Position numbers and translations under genes: made by a program. Under the pieces are notes generated by a model. It was given only the letters and a program-made list of their open reading frames with translations, was not told the origin of the DNA and did not search any database. Source: Gibbsiella quercinecans (GTDB lineage Bacteria; Pseudomonadota; Gammaproteobacteria; Enterobacterales; Enterobacteriaceae). From it: a DNA stretch of 64,000 nucleotides. The DNA lies in assembly GCF_002291425.1 (NCBI RefSeq), contig NZ_CP014136.1, forward strand, positions 62,001 to 126,000. Direction: 5' to 3'. This document shows, in pieces, positions 29,074-41,022 of the stretch. Position 1 is the stretch's first letter. Every line of letters starts with the position of its first letter.

Positions 29074-29520
29074 CTACTGCACTGAATTAATCACAAACTC
29101 TTCAATCGCCTGCTGGTTGCTCCATGACTTGGTCAGTTTGACGGCATCCGCCGCCGCAAGCCATTGATAAGCGTTGTGCTCGGTGATCACCGGCACCCGC
29201 TCTTCGGGCAACGCCAGACAGAACCAATGCTCTTTATTGCGCGTGGTTCCCGGCGCATAGCGATGTCGCAAATGGACAAAGAGTTCAAACTCCACACAGC
29301 GCTGGCAATCGAACAACGGCAGATTCTCTGCTTCGATATCGATGCCGACTTCTTCCCTGACCTCACGCCGTGCGGCATGCAACGCTGACTCGCCCGCCTC
29401 CAGGCTGCCGGTAACCGACTGCCAGAACTCGGTGTCATCACGCCGTTGTAACATCAGCACCCGGCCGCTGGACTGCGCATAAATCACCACCAGAATCGAC
29501 TCGGGCCGCTTGTAATTCAT
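29074..29520 (-). CDS. nudB: Dihydroneopterin triphosphate diphosphatase NudB
   Basis: This 148-residue Nudix hydrolase removes pyrophosphate from dihydroneopterin triphosphate in folate synthesis. The Nudix box is [23 protein letters not shown] (G-x5-E-x7-REVxEEVGI), quoted in part as [12 protein letters not shown]. The ATG at 29520 shares its A with the aspS stop (TGATG), so translation is coupled. A GTG one codon earlier is less likely. Confidence 0.95.
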   Translation of the reverse strand: MNYKRPESILVVIYAQSSGRVLMLQRRDDTEFWQSVTGSLEAGESALHAARREVREEVGIDIEAENLPLFDCQRCVEFELFVHLRHRYAPGTTRNKEHWFCLALPEERVPVITEHNAYQWLAAADAVKLTKSWSNQQAIEEFVINSVQ

Positions 29521-31301
29521 CACTCGCTCTCTTGCTCTGAGGCTTTTTTCACTACGCTAATGGACAATTCCTGCAGCGATGCCGGGTTGGCGAAGCTTGG
29601 CGCATCGGTCAACAGACAGGCGGCAGCGGTGGTTTTCGGGAACGCAATCACGTCACGGATATTGTCCGTACCGGTCAGCAGCATCACCAGGCGATCCAGA
29701 CCAAAGGCCAGGCCGGCATGCGGCGGCGTACCGTATTTCAGCGCATCCAGCAGGAAGCCGAATTTCTCACGCTGTTGTTGTTCATCAATACCCAGAATGC
29801 TGAACACCGTTTGCTGCATTTCGCTGCGGTGGATACGCACCGAACCGCCGCCCACTTCGTAGCCATTGAGCACCATGTCGTAGGCGTTGGCCGTGACCGC
29901 AGTCGGATCCTTGGCCAGTTCTTCCGGCGAGGTGTCGCGCGGCGCAGTAAACGGGTGGTGCATAGCCGCCAGGCCGCCTTCGCCGTCGTCTTCAAACATT
30001 GGGAAATCAATCACCCACAGCGGCTGCCAGCTGTCGAGCTGGGTCAGTGCCAGATCGCGGCCCAACTTGAGGCGCAGCGCGCCCATGGCGTCGGTCACGA
30101 TCTTGGCGCTGTCGGCGCCGAAGAACAGGATGTCGCCGCTTTGCGCGCCGCTGCGCGCCAGAATCGCTTCCAGTACTTCCGCACTCAGGAACTTGGCGAT
30201 CGGGCTTTGTACGCCTTCCATGCCGGCAGCGCGATCATTCACCTTCAGCCAGGCCAGGCCTTTCGCGCCGTAAATGCCGACAAACGCACCGTATTCGTCA
30301 ATCTGCTTACGCGTCAACTGCGCGCCGCCCGGCACGCGGATTACCGCAACCCGGCCTTTGGCATCGTTGGCAGGGCCAGCAAATACTTTGAATTCGACAT
30401 CTTTAACCAGATCGGCCACGTCCACCAATTCCAGCGGATTGCGCAGGTCTGGCTTGTCAGAGCCGTAACGGCGCATCGCCTCGGCAAAGGTCATGATCGG
30501 GAAGGCCCCGAGATCCACACCCTTCACTTCCAGCCACAGTTCACGCACCAGTTGCTCCATCACTTCACGCACCTGTTCGGCGGTCATGAACGAGGTTTCA
30601 ACATCGATCTGGGTGAATTCCGGCTGACGATCGGCACGCAGGTCTTCATCACGGAAGCATTTCACAATCTGGTAGTAGCGATCAAAACCGGACATCATCA
30701 GCAGTTGTTTGAACAGCTGTGGCGACTGCGGCAGCGCATAGAACTTGCCTTTGTGCACACGGCTTGGCACCAGGTAATCACGCGCGCCTTCCGGCGTTGC
30801 CTTGGTCAGCATCGGGGTTTCGATATCCAGGAAACCGTGGCTGTCCATAAAGCGGCGCACAAAGCTGGTGATTTTGGCACGGGTTTTCAGGCGATCGGCC
30901 ATTTCCGGGCGGCGCAGATCCAGATAGCGGTACTTCAGACGCGCTTCTTCCGTGTTGTTATGGTTAGAGTCCAGCGGCAACGGCTCGGAACGGTTGATGA
31001 TTTCAAGCTGATGGGCGAACACTTCCACTTCACCGGTGGCCATATCTTTATTGATCTGGCTGCCCGGGCGAGCACGCACGGTACCGACGATCTGGATGCA
31101 GAATTCGTTGCGCAATTCGAACGCTTTGTCGAAAGCGGTTTTCTGATCGGGATCGAAGAACACCTGCACGATGCCTTCACGGTCACGCATATCAATAAAG
31201 ACCAGGCCGCCCAGATCGCGGCGGCGGTTGACCCAACCACACAAAGTGACTTCCTGGCCCACGTGGGACAGATTCAACTGCCCGCAATATTCAGTACGCA
31301 T
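29520..31301 (-). CDS. aspS: Aspartate--tRNA ligase
   Basis: This 593-residue class II synthetase has an N-terminal OB anticodon-binding domain ([22 protein letters not shown] region), motif 2 ([19 protein letters not shown]), the bacterial GAD insertion domain (about residues 290-420) and motif 3 ([16 protein letters not shown]). It charges tRNA-Asp with aspartate. It starts 16 bases after the small zinc-ribbon gene. Confidence 0.98.
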   Translation of the reverse strand: MRTEYCGQLNLSHVGQEVTLCGWVNRRRDLGGLVFIDMRDREGIVQVFFDPDQKTAFDKAFELRNEFCIQIVGTVRARPGSQINKDMATGEVEVFAHQLEIINRSEPLPLDSNHNNTEEARLKYRYLDLRRPEMADRLKTRAKITSFVRRFMDSHGFLDIETPMLTKATPEGARDYLVPSRVHKGKFYALPQSPQLFKQLLMMSGFDRYYQIVKCFRDEDLRADRQPEFTQIDVETSFMTAEQVREVMEQLVRELWLEVKGVDLGAFPIMTFAEAMRRYGSDKPDLRNPLELVDVADLVKDVEFKVFAGPANDAKGRVAVIRVPGGAQLTRKQIDEYGAFVGIYGAKGLAWLKVNDRAAGMEGVQSPIAKFLSAEVLEAILARSGAQSGDILFFGADSAKIVTDAMGALRLKLGRDLALTQLDSWQPLWVIDFPMFEDDGEGGLAAMHHPFTAPRDTSPEELAKDPTAVTANAYDMVLNGYEVGGGSVRIHRSEMQQTVFSILGIDEQQQREKFGFLLDALKYGTPPHAGLAFGLDRLVMLLTGTDNIRDVIAFPKTTAAACLLTDAPSFANPASLQELSISVVKKASEQESE

Positions 31302-31317
31302 ACGCTATCCTTTTGGC

Positions 31318-31563
31318 TTAAGCCGACTCCGAGCCAGATGGGTTACCCTTGGCCCGGCTATTATCTGATGAACCTTTACTACCCGGTTTAAAATCTGTCG
31401 CATACCAGCCGGTGCCCTTGAGTTGGAAACCGGCGGCGGAGATCAATTTTGCCAACGCGGGTTGCCCGCACGCCGGACAGACTGTCAGCGGCGCGTCGGA
31501 AAATTTCTGCAATTTCTCTAACCGATGATTGCAAGCACCACATGCATATTCGTAAATCGGCAT
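31318..31563 (-). CDS. FmdB-family small zinc-ribbon protein
   Basis: This 81-residue protein opens MPIYEYACGACNHRLEKLQK, with a second CPACG pair near residue 33, so four cysteines in two CxxC pairs can bind zinc. The FmdB/CxxC_CXXC_SSSS family is widespread and of unknown function; it is often found next to aspS. The C-terminus is serine/glycine/lysine-rich and low in complexity. The ATG at 31563 matches the family start, although no strong ribosome binding site is seen. Confidence 0.88.
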   Translation of the reverse strand: MPIYEYACGACNHRLEKLQKFSDAPLTVCPACGQPALAKLISAAGFQLKGTGWYATDFKPGSKGSSDNSRAKGNPSGSESA

Positions 31564-31826
31564 AGGTCGTTTGATTAAAGAGTGTTGAAAAAAGGCAGGC
31601 ATTATAAAGGAAATTCCCCCGGTCGATAAGTGCGAACACGGCATTGTTGATACACTAAATCGCGGGTGATAGCCGAAACAATACATTGATTAACAAATTT
31701 AGCATTAACTTGCGGCAGAATTTGCACATAATCGTAAACGCCCTCACCGGGCCGGCCGGGGTTACAGGTTGTGCAGGCAGCCCGGCACACCGTTATCATG
31801 CGATCTTTATCAATGGAATTATCCTA

Positions 31827-32399
31827 ATGCTGACACTTCATGCCCATACCACCGCACTGGTGCTGATCGATTTGCAAAAAGGCATCTTGCCCTATGCCGG
31901 CGGCCCACACAGCGCGGAACAGGTCGTCACCCACGCCGCCCATCTGGCCGGGCGTTTTCGCGCGCTTGGCGCGCCGGTGTTCCTGGTGCGGGTAGGCTGG
32001 TCTGCCGAATTTGCCGATGCGCTCAAACAGGCGGTCGACCGCCCGGTGCCGGAGCCGGCCGGTGGGCTGCCCGCTGCCTGGTGGGAACAGCCGGAAACCC
32101 TGGCGGTCAGCGACAGCGACATTTTGATCACCAAACGCCAGTGGGGGGCGTTCTATGGCACCGAGCTTGATCTGCAACTGCGCCGCCGCGGTATCAAAAC
32201 CCTGGTGCTGGGGGGCATATCCACCAATATCGGTGTAGAATCCACCGCCCGTGCCGCCTGGGAGCATGGCTATGAGCTGGTGATTGCCGAAGACATGTGC
32301 AGCGCGCAAAACACCGAAATGCACCAGTTTGCGTTTGACCATATCTTCCCACGCCTGGCACGGGTACGCAGCACCAGCGAAATCCTTGCCGCGCTGTAA
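31827..32399 (+). CDS. yecD: Isochorismatase-family hydrolase YecD
   Basis: This 190-residue cysteine hydrolase-fold protein resembles E. coli YecD throughout. It has [19 protein letters not shown] (catalytic aspartate), [13 protein letters not shown] (lysine) and [20 protein letters not shown]. In this subgroup the canonical catalytic cysteine position holds threonine/serine (GISTNIGV instead of G-x-x-TnxCv), as in E. coli YecD, so hydrolase activity is uncertain. The ATG at 31827 follows GGAATTATCCTA. Confidence 0.92.
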   Translation: MLTLHAHTTALVLIDLQKGILPYAGGPHSAEQVVTHAAHLAGRFRALGAPVFLVRVGWSAEFADALKQAVDRPVPEPAGGLPAAWWEQPETLAVSDSDILITKRQWGAFYGTELDLQLRRRGIKTLVLGGISTNIGVESTARAAWEHGYELVIAEDMCSAQNTEMHQFAFDHIFPRLARVRSTSEILAAL

Positions 32400-32454
32400 C
32401 GGCCGGGTTAGCGTGATGAACGAGTCCTTGCCTTGCCCGGCATCACATAACAGA

Positions 32455-32582
32455 TATACTCTAAATAATTCGGGTTGCAGGAAGGCGGCGACGCAGCGAA
32501 TCCCCAGGAGCTTACCGAAGTCAAGTGACTGGGGTGAGAGAGGAAAGGCAACACACCTGCAACTTGAAGTATGACGAGTATA
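32455..32582 (+). repeat. ERIC element (copy 2)
   Basis: This 128-base element has termini tatactctaaataattc... and ...cttgaagtatgacgagtata and the core GAATCCCCAGGAGCTTAC then AAGTGACTGGGGTGAG. It is the inverse-orientation counterpart of the copy at 3431-3557. It separates yecD from yecE and ends 19 bases before the yecE start codon. Confidence 0.95.
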
Positions 32583-32601
32583 AAGGAAAAGAACGGCGTT
32601 G

Positions 32602-33417
32602 ATGTATATCGGCTTACCTCAATGGCAACACCCGGCCTGGAACCGCATTGGGCTGCGCGATCTGGCGGACTACAGCCGCTATTTCAACTGCGTGGAAGGC
32701 AATACCACCTTTTATGCTTTGCCCCGGCAGGAAATTGTGCAGCGCTGGCACGACATGACCGATGATAACTTCCGGTTTTGTTTTAAGTTCCCGGGCGACA
32801 TCAGCCATAAAGCGGCGCTGCGCAACTGCGCGGCGGAAATTCAGGCGTTTTACCACTGCCTGGCCCCGGTGCATCAGCGTATTGGCCAACTGTGGCTGCA
32901 ACTGCCCGCCGCGTTCGGCCCGGCCGAGTTGCCCGCCCTGTGGGCCTTTTTCGACGCGCTGCCCAACGAGTTCACCTACGGCGTTGAAGTGCGCCACCCG
33001 GAATTCTATGCCAAAGGGGAAGCTGAACGGCAGCTTAATCAGGGCTTACATCAGCGCGGCATCAACCGCGTGGTGATGGACAGCCGCCCGGTGCATCACG
33101 CCGCCCCCACCAGCCCGGCGGTACGTGATGCGCAACAGAAAAAACCCAAGGTGCCGGTGCATGCGCTGGTTACCGCCAGGAACCCGCTGGTGCGTTTTAT
33201 CGGCGGCGATCGGCTGGAAGACAATCTGCGTTGGTTTGAACCCTGGCAACAGAAGCTGCCCCAGTGGCAACAGCAGTATCAGCCCTATCTGTTTATCCAC
33301 ACGCCGGACAACGGTGACTCCCCCCAGCAGGCGCAGAAGATCTGGCAACGCTTGCGCCAGGCGATCCCAACCTTGCCGCCCGCGCCGGACTGGCCGGAAC
33401 AGGACTCGCTGTTTTAA
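32602..33417 (+). CDS. yecE: DUF72 family protein YecE
   Basis: This 271-residue protein of the DUF72/YecE family begins MYIGLPQWQHPAWNRIGLRDLADYSRYF (quoted in part: MYIGLPQWQHPAW) and contains ALPRQEIVQRWHDMT, FCFKFPGDISH and FIGGDRLEDNLRW. A TIM-barrel fold is expected; function is unknown. The ATG at 32602 is chosen over an adjacent TTG. The ERIC copy immediately upstream must lie in its leader, so expression may depend on promoters within or beyond the repeat. Confidence 0.92.
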   Translation: MYIGLPQWQHPAWNRIGLRDLADYSRYFNCVEGNTTFYALPRQEIVQRWHDMTDDNFRFCFKFPGDISHKAALRNCAAEIQAFYHCLAPVHQRIGQLWLQLPAAFGPAELPALWAFFDALPNEFTYGVEVRHPEFYAKGEAERQLNQGLHQRGINRVVMDSRPVHHAAPTSPAVRDAQQKKPKVPVHALVTARNPLVRFIGGDRLEDNLRWFEPWQQKLPQWQQQYQPYLFIHTPDNGDSPQQAQKIWQRLRQAIPTLPPAPDWPEQDSLF

Positions 33418-33519
33418 CCCGTTGCCCAGCGGGATAAATTTCTGTTTTTCCGCGCGACAGTTTCCAGAATGACGGCTATCATGCTCAGTGCCAGTTTTGG
33501 TTAGGGAATGGAGTTAGAA

Positions 33520-33915
33520 ATGGTAAGCGCGCTTTATGTGGTGCTCGGCGCATTGTTGTTGATAAAACTCTCTTATAACGTAGTGAAACTCAGAATGCAG
33601 TACCGCGTGGCCTATGGCGACGGCGGCTTTTACGAACTGCAAACGGCGATCCGGGTGCATGGCAACGCGGTGGAATATATCCCGATTGCCGCCGTGCTGC
33701 TGGTGCTGATGGAAATGAACGGCGCGCAGGTCTGGATGGTTCACATTTGCGGCATACTGTTGATTGCCGGGCGGCTGCTCCACTACTACGGGCTGCAAAA
33801 CCGGGAAATTCGCTGGCGCCGCTCGGGCATGGCCGCCACCTATCTTTCACTGGTGCTGATGGTGTTAGCCAACCTGTTCTATCTGCCCTGGGAGCTGATT
33901 TTCACCTTTTATTAA
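33520..33915 (+). CDS. yecN: MAPEG-family membrane protein YecN
   Basis: This 131-residue inner-membrane protein has about four hydrophobic segments and matches E. coli YecN in length. Typical parts are RMQYRVAYGDGG, QTAIRVHGNAVEYIPI and WMVHICGILLIAGRLLHYYG. MAPEG proteins include glutathione-dependent enzymes, but the role of this one is unknown. The ATG at 33520 lies six bases after GGAG. Confidence 0.93.
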   Translation: MVSALYVVLGALLLIKLSYNVVKLRMQYRVAYGDGGFYELQTAIRVHGNAVEYIPIAAVLLVLMEMNGAQVWMVHICGILLIAGRLLHYYGLQNREIRWRRSGMAATYLSLVLMVLANLFYLPWELIFTFY

Positions 33916-33980
33916 CTGACCCACGCCGCCGGCAAATTTTCCCGGCCCAGCATAAAATTGACGGGGTATATGCGGTTATC

Positions 33981-33989
33981 TGCTAGAAT
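33981..33989 (+). promoter_or_regulatory. Probable extended -10 promoter of cmoAB
   Basis: TGCTAGAAT is an extended -10 element (TGn-TAGAAT) 34 bases before the cmoA start. No good -35 at 17 bases is visible, which fits an extended -10 promoter. Confidence 0.4.
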
Positions 33990-34013
33990 ATGCCCCCTCG
34001 AATTCTTATCTGA

Positions 34014-35734
<1,721 letters not shown>

Positions 35735-35743
35735 GCCTAATAT

Positions 35744-35772
35744 GCAACGGCAGGTGAAACGCCTGCCGTTGC
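35744..35772 (+). terminator. Hairpin after cmoB
   Basis: GCAACGGCAGG and CCTGCCGTTGC form an 11-base perfect stem around a 7-base loop just after the cmoB stop, before the convergent cutC stop. No T run follows, so it may act as a weak or bidirectional terminator. Confidence 0.55.
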
Positions 35773-35785
35773 GTCGCCCTATTCG

Positions 35786-36544
35786 CTACAGGCTTTTTGC
35801 CAGCGGGTTGGCTTGCAACAGCGCGTCTTTCATCGCCGCCACCATATCCCCGTCAACGCAATAGTGGCTGAACTCATCAAAATCATTATCTGCACACATG
35901 GTGACCCCCGCTTTGCGATAACGCATAAACGAAGGGATGCTGTGCCCCGATGAGCTATGCAACTCCTGAATGCCGATATCAACAAACTTTTGCAGGTTGC
36001 TCAACCGCACCCCGGCACCGGCCATAATTACCGGCCGCTGGCTGGCGTAAACCAGATCGCGCAGCAGCGGCAGGCCAAGCTCGGCGTTTTGCTGTTGCCC
36101 AGAGGTCAGAATGCGCGCCACGCCAAGCTGCGTGAGTTGCTCAAGCGCCACCATCGGGTTTTGGCACATATCAAACGCGCGGTGAAAGGTCACGGCCATC
36201 GAGCCGCACAGCGCCATCATTTCGCGCATGCGCGGCAAATCGATGTGCCCGTCCTGATCCAGAATGCCGAACACCACGCCGGGGAAGCCCATATCACGGA
36301 TCCGGGCGATATCGTATTTCATCACCTCAAAATCTTCCTCACCGTAGCAAAAATCGCCGCCGCGCGGGCGCACAATCGGGTGCACCGGCACCTTAACCTG
36401 CGCTTTGGCCAGGCGCAATGCGCCATAGCTCGGCGTTAGCCCCCCTTCGCTCTGGCTGGCGCACAGTTCAATGCGATCGGCCCCCGCCTGTTCAGCCGTC
36501 AGCGCACACGCGACGCTATAGCAGCAAACTTCCAGTTTTATCAT
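35786..36544 (-). CDS. cutC: CutC family protein
   Basis: This 252-residue TIM-barrel protein matches E. coli CutC ([25 protein letters not shown], quoted in part: [42 protein letters not shown]). It was named for copper tolerance, but its function remains doubtful. Two adjacent ATGs follow GAGGAGG. The second (36544) has the better spacing and gives MIKLEVCC. Confidence 0.93.
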   Translation of the reverse strand: MIKLEVCCYSVACALTAEQAGADRIELCASQSEGGLTPSYGALRLAKAQVKVPVHPIVRPRGGDFCYGEEDFEVMKYDIARIRDMGFPGVVFGILDQDGHIDLPRMREMMALCGSMAVTFHRAFDMCQNPMVALEQLTQLGVARILTSGQQQNAELGLPLLRDLVYASQRPVIMAGAGVRLSNLQKFVDIGIQELHSSSGHSIPSFMRYRKAGVTMCADNDFDEFSHYCVDGDMVAAMKDALLQANPLAKSL

Positions 36545-36650
36545 CATTACCTCCTCAATGACGGCCAAAATACAACGCAGTTGTTATCCGCAAGAATTCT
36601 CGCGTAGGCTCAAGATCTCACCCACTCATCCTGGGCTTAGGAGAAACACT

Positions 36651-37799
36651 ATGGCATTCAATTTTGATCAACAGATAGACCGCAGTCACAGTGACAGCGT
36701 TAAATGGGATAAATATCATGGCCGCGATATTATTCCGCTGTGGGTGGCCGACACCGATTTTCGCTCGCCGCCGGCCGTGATCGCGGCGCTGCAACAGCGC
36801 GTCGCACACGGTATATTTGGCTACGGCCACCCTTCGCCTGATCTGATCGCGGTGTTTGTCCAGCGCATGGTAGAGCGATATGGTTGGCACATCAAACCGG
36901 AATGGCTGGTGTTTCTGCCGGGGCTTATCAGCGGCCTTAACCTGTGTGTGCAGGCGTTCAGCGCGCCAGGGGAAGGTACGTTGGCGCCCAATCCCATCTA
37001 CCCACCCTTTCGCAAAGCGGCGAAATTTTCCGGGCGCTCGCAGATTGCCATTCCGTTGGCGTTGCGCCAGCGGCGCTGGGTGATGGATCTCACCGCTGCC
37101 GAAGCCCAGCTCACCGGCAAAGAACGGCTGTTGATGCTGTGCAATCCGCAAAACCCCGGCGGCACCGTTTACCGCCGCGATGAACTCTTGGCACAACACA
37201 CCTTTGCCCAACGGCACGATCTGGTTGTCTGTTCCGACGAAATCCACTGTGATCTGCTGCTGGAGCCGGGCCTGCGCCATATACCTTTCGCCACCCTCAA
37301 CGCCGATGCCGAACAGCGGAGCATCACGTTAATGGCGCCGTCGAAAACCTTTAATATCGCCGGCTTAGGCGCAGCGATGGCGATTATCCCCAATCCGGCA
37401 TTGCGCCAGCGCTTCAACCGCCAACGCAGCGGCCTTGTGCCGCCGGTGGACATATTGGCGCTGACCGCCGCCCATGCCGCCTACCGTGATAGCCAAGCCT
37501 GGCTGGATGAACTGCTGGACTATCTGCGGGCTAACCGCGATCGCGTTAGCCAACGGATCAACGCGATGCCCGGCTTGCAGTTGCAGCCGATAGAGGCCAC
37601 CTATCTGGCCTGGTGTGATTGCAGCGGGCTGCCGGTAGAAAACCCACACGCGTTCTTTGAACAAGCCGGCGTGGGGCTCAGCCCCGGGCTGGAATTCGGC
37701 AACCGCCATTTTGTACGGCTCAACTTCGGTTGCCGGCGTGAATTGCTTGATAGCGCGCTCGATCGCATGGAGCAGGCAATTGCTGCGCTGGCGCCTTAA
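36651..37799 (+). CDS. MalY/PatB-family PLP-dependent C-S lyase
   Basis: This 382-residue fold-type I aminotransferase-like enzyme shows PLWVADTDFRSPPAV, GIFGYGHPS, the CNPQNPGGTVY motif, CSDEIHCDL and the PLP lysine K232 in APSKTFNIAGL. These are signatures of MalY/PatB cystathionine beta-lyases, which cleave cystathionine or cysteine conjugates to a thiol, pyruvate and ammonia. Some members also act as regulators (MalY), but no mal genes are nearby. The ATG at 36651 follows TTAGGAGA. It is divergent from cutC and overlaps yecM tail-to-tail by four bases. In E. coli cutC and yecM are adjacent, so this is an insertion. Annotation as a bona fide aminotransferase is less likely. Confidence 0.88.
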   Translation: MAFNFDQQIDRSHSDSVKWDKYHGRDIIPLWVADTDFRSPPAVIAALQQRVAHGIFGYGHPSPDLIAVFVQRMVERYGWHIKPEWLVFLPGLISGLNLCVQAFSAPGEGTLAPNPIYPPFRKAAKFSGRSQIAIPLALRQRRWVMDLTAAEAQLTGKERLLMLCNPQNPGGTVYRRDELLAQHTFAQRHDLVVCSDEIHCDLLLEPGLRHIPFATLNADAEQRSITLMAPSKTFNIAGLGAAMAIIPNPALRQRFNRQRSGLVPPVDILALTAAHAAYRDSQAWLDELLDYLRANRDRVSQRINAMPGLQLQPIEATYLAWCDCSGLPVENPHAFFEQAGVGLSPGLEFGNRHFVRLNFGCRRELLDSALDRMEQAIAALAP

Positions 37800-38359
37800 C
37801 CGCGTTCGCTGGCGACCACCTCGCGAATAGAGTACGGATGGAATTTCAGGGTCACGCTGCCGTCGCTAATCGCCAGCGTCGGATTGGCCAGGCGTTCCCC
37901 TTCCCCTTTTGGCGCACTGTATTTCAGCTTGATGCCGGGCGCCAGTAACGCCGCATCCGGCAAGTGTTGCAGCGCATTGGCGTATAACGCGGCCGGCTCG
38001 CCGCCGATCACCAGTTCGACATGTTCCCAGCCTTCATGGGGATAGCGCTTCTCACCCGGATACGGCAGCTCAACGCAATCGATCTGCCACGGCCCAATCT
38101 GCAACGGCGTCGCCAAATCAAACAGGCAAATCGGCCGCCCGTTAATCATGGCTTGCGATAACAGCGTGCCGCACTGCAACAGCCCCTGGCGCCAGCGTTC
38201 TGCGGTGGCATTCTGGTGGCAACGCACGGCGATGTGATCGGCGGTAAACAATGACAAATCAAGATCGAGCTTGTCAGCAAATTGCGCCAGCGCCTGGGTA
38301 AAACGCGGCAAATCCAGCGCTAAATCATTCAGCTCAGCAACGGCTGATAAAGGGGCCAT
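37796..38359 (-). CDS. yecM: VOC-fold protein YecM
   Basis: This 187-residue protein matches E. coli YecM (TADHIAVRCHQNATAERWRQG in part, MINGRPICLFDL, PYPGEKRYPHEGWEHVELV, SDGSVTLKFHPYSI). It has the glyoxalase/VOC-type metal-binding fold, but its reaction is unknown. The ATG at 38359 follows GGGAGAG. Its stop overlaps that of the convergent PLP enzyme. Confidence 0.92.
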   Translation of the reverse strand: MAPLSAVAELNDLALDLPRFTQALAQFADKLDLDLSLFTADHIAVRCHQNATAERWRQGLLQCGTLLSQAMINGRPICLFDLATPLQIGPWQIDCVELPYPGEKRYPHEGWEHVELVIGGEPAALYANALQHLPDAALLAPGIKLKYSAPKGEGERLANPTLAISDGSVTLKFHPYSIREVVASERG

Positions 38360-38844
38360 AACTCTCCCGGTAGTAAACAAAGACCATAGGCGCCTAATTT
38401 ACCTGTTTACGCTGCGCGTATCCACGCGCAGCACATGTTGCTGGCTGCGATTTACGGCGTTGCGCCCTCTAATCCCACAAAAAATAAAGGCACAACAAAA
38501 ACGGCACTTTATTGAAACCGCCAGTGCCACGTCATTTCCATTCAAATTTTAAGAATTATCTCACCAGGAATACTTTAGGATATCAGGGATTGCCGTTAAC
38601 ACCCGGGAACCTATACAGACGATAAGGCACGTAAAAAATAGCAGTTAACCGTCACTAATCGTCATTTAATAGCATAATATTGACTTTACGATAAAAAACG
38701 GCCAAAAAATGCACCATATGACTGTTTTTATTGTATTTATTATTTACTCATGATGAGACTTATCTTAAATGCGTTCCGGCTAATTGATTCAAAATTACTA
38801 TTGGGCTACTTTGGCGAAATGTTAAAAATACGGGATAGATAAAC
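38360..38844. other. AT-rich intergenic region
   Basis: Nearly 490 bases upstream of yecM are distinctly richer in A and T than neighbouring genes, especially 38560-38840. I see no coding frame of family type, RNA gene or known repeat. It presumably contains the yecM promoter and, if real, the promoter of the small frame at 38845. The base composition could reflect a transferred or decayed segment. Confidence 0.5.
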
Positions 38845-38964
38845 ATGTTGCTCTTAACGATATGCTTAGTTCTGATCGTGGTCGCTAGCTATGCGATTTA
38901 TCGGCATTTCAAAACGCGCCGCAATAACACGCTCAGTTCTGGCCGTCATAATAAAAAACACTAA
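38845..38964 (+). CDS. Possible 39-residue single-span membrane protein
   Basis: The frame begins MLLLTICLVLIVVASYAIYR and continues HFKTRRNNTLSSGRHNKKH. That gives one 17-residue hydrophobic helix followed by a strongly basic tail, a layout typical of small membrane proteins with N-out/C-in topology. A weak GGGAT lies 12 bases before the ATG. It is the only coding candidate in the 865-base gap between yecM and argS. I recognise no family, so this remains a candidate. Confidence 0.4.
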   Translation: MLLLTICLVLIVVASYAIYRHFKTRRNNTLSSGRHNKKH

Positions 38965-39088
38965 CGCGTATTTATTATTTTTAGTTAACCAACCGGCTGT
39001 CGGATTTTTAACAGGTTATCGTTCCTATCTATCACCGCCAAGGCCTTGGCATTTCCCTCTTCCTTCACCGCTTCCTGCGCGGCAACTA

Positions 39089-39117
39089 CTGACGCGGCGC
39101 CGCAGATCAGTTACAAT
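39089..39117 (+). promoter_or_regulatory. Probable argS promoter
   Basis: CTGACG (39089-39094) and TACAAT (39112-39117) are separated by 17 bases, fitting a sigma-70 promoter 108 bases before the argS start. Confidence 0.4.
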
Positions 39118-39224
39118 TATGCGCTGTTTTGTGGTTGGCCGCCGTTTCTCAACACGGCCAGTTAACCCGCATTGAATCCGGAGGGGCGCGCCAGCGTCCC
39201 TCGTTTGTCATTTAAGGTAACCCG

Positions 39225-40955
39225 GTGAATATTCAGGTTCTTCTTTCAGATAAAATCAGCCAGGCGCTGATTGCCGCAGGCGCGCCAGCCGATTGCGAAG
39301 CGCAGGTGCGCCAGTCCGCTAAGGCCCAGTTTGGTGATTATCAGGCAAACGGCGTGATGGCCGTGGCCAAAAAACTCGGCATGCCGCCGCGCCAATTGGC
39401 CGAAAAGGTCGTGCAACTGTTGGATCTTGGCGATATCGCCAGCAAAGTTGAAATTGCCGGTCCTGGCTTCATCAATATCTTTTTGAATAGCACATGGGTA
39501 GCTCAACAGGCCGAACGTATCCTGGCCGCGCCGAAGCTTGGCATTACCCCGGTTGCACCGCAGACCATCGTGATCGACTACTCGGCGCCGAACGTGGCAA
39601 AAGAAATGCACGTCGGCCACCTGCGCTCCACCATCATTGGCGATGCTGCCGCCCGCACGCAGGAATTTCTCGGCCATAAAGTGATCCGCGCCAACCACGT
39701 CGGCGACTGGGGCACCCAGTTCGGCATGCTGATCGCCTATCTGGAAAAAATGCAAAACGAGAGCGCCAGCGATATGGAACTGGCGGATCTGGAACAGTTC
39801 TACCGCGAAGCCAAAAAACACTACGATGAAGACGCAGCCTTCGCGGAGCGCGCACGCGCCTATGTGGTGAAACTGCAGGGTGGCGATGACTACTGCCTGA
39901 AGATGTGGCGCAAGCTGGTCGACGTTACCATGGCGCAAAACCAGAAAACCTATAACCGCCTGAACGTCACGCTCACTGAAGATGACGTGATGGGTGAAAG
40001 CTTGTACAACGCGATGCTGCCAGGCATCGTCGCCGATCTGAAAGCCAAAGGGCTGGCGGTGGAAAGCGAAGGCGCCACTGTGGTCTTCCTGGATGAATAC
40101 AAAAACAAAGAAGGCGAACCAATGGGGGTCATCATCCAGAAAAAGGATGGCGGCTACCTGTACACCACCACCGATATCGCCTGCGCCAAATACCGCTACG
40201 AAACGCTGGGCGCCAATCGCGTGCTGTACTATATCGACTCACGCCAGCACCAGCACCTGATGCAGGCCTGGACCATCGTGCGCAAAGCCGGCTACGTGCC
40301 CGATTCCGTCTCGCTTGAGCACCATATGTTCGGCATGATGTTAGGCAAAGACGGCAAGCCGTTTAAAACCCGTTCCGGCGGCACCGTCAAGCTGGCCGAT
40401 CTGCTGGATGAAGCCGTTGAGCGCGCCGGTAAGCTTATCGCCGAGAAGAACCCAGATTTGCCGGCGGAAGAACTGCAGCAGTTGATCAATGCGGTTGGCA
40501 TCGGCGCAGTGAAATATGCCGATCTGTCAAAAAGCCGCACCACCGACTACATCTTCGACTGGGACAACATGCTGGCCTTTGAGGGCAACACCGCCCCTTA
40601 CATGCAGTATGCCTATACCCGCGTGTCTTCAGTATTCAAACGCGCCGGCCTGGAGGAGAGCGATCTCACCCTGCCGATGCAACTGACTGAAAATCGTGAA
40701 ATCGCCCTAGCGACCCGCCTGCTGCAGTTTGAAGAAACCATCACCACCGTGGCGCGTGAAGGCACCCCGCACGTGATGTGCGCCTACCTGTACGATCTGG
40801 CCGGCCTGTTCTCCGGTTTCTACGAGGACTGCCAAATCCTTAATGCAGAAAGCGAAGCCGTGCGCCAAAGCCGGCTGAAGCTGGCGCTGCTGACGGCGAA
40901 AACGCTGAAAACCGGCCTGGATACCTTGGGTATCGAAACCGTCGAGCGCATGTAA
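39225..40955 (+). CDS. argS: Arginine--tRNA ligase
   Basis: This 576-residue class I synthetase has the HIGH-like [13 protein letters not shown] motif near residue 130, the KMSKS-equivalent region [16 protein letters not shown], and the all-helical anticodon-binding DALR domain at the C-terminus. It starts with GTG at 39225, ten bases after AAGG, as does E. coli argS. A strong terminator follows at 40983-41022. Confidence 0.98.
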   Translation: MNIQVLLSDKISQALIAAGAPADCEAQVRQSAKAQFGDYQANGVMAVAKKLGMPPRQLAEKVVQLLDLGDIASKVEIAGPGFINIFLNSTWVAQQAERILAAPKLGITPVAPQTIVIDYSAPNVAKEMHVGHLRSTIIGDAAARTQEFLGHKVIRANHVGDWGTQFGMLIAYLEKMQNESASDMELADLEQFYREAKKHYDEDAAFAERARAYVVKLQGGDDYCLKMWRKLVDVTMAQNQKTYNRLNVTLTEDDVMGESLYNAMLPGIVADLKAKGLAVESEGATVVFLDEYKNKEGEPMGVIIQKKDGGYLYTTTDIACAKYRYETLGANRVLYYIDSRQHQHLMQAWTIVRKAGYVPDSVSLEHHMFGMMLGKDGKPFKTRSGGTVKLADLLDEAVERAGKLIAEKNPDLPAEELQQLINAVGIGAVKYADLSKSRTTDYIFDWDNMLAFEGNTAPYMQYAYTRVSSVFKRAGLEESDLTLPMQLTENREIALATRLLQFEETITTVAREGTPHVMCAYLYDLAGLFSGFYEDCQILNAESEAVRQSRLKLALLTAKTLKTGLDTLGIETVERM

Positions 40956-40982
40956 CCGCCGGCCCTGCGGCCGCCAGGTGTT

Positions 40983-41022
40983 AAAAAGCCGCCTTACCGT
41001 TGCCGATAAGGGGGCTTTTTTT
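40983..41022 (+). terminator. Rho-independent terminator of argS
   Basis: AAAAAGCC...CCTTA and TAAGG...GGCTTTTTTT form a stem ending in seven T, 28 bases after the argS stop. The A run on the other side allows it to serve murJ as well. Confidence 0.85.

Noticed and set aside
29718-31391. 557-residue plus-strand open frame
   Set aside because: It is antisense to aspS over almost its whole length, and its product is rich in histidine, glutamine and arginine with no family motif. It is a shadow of a GC-rich gene.
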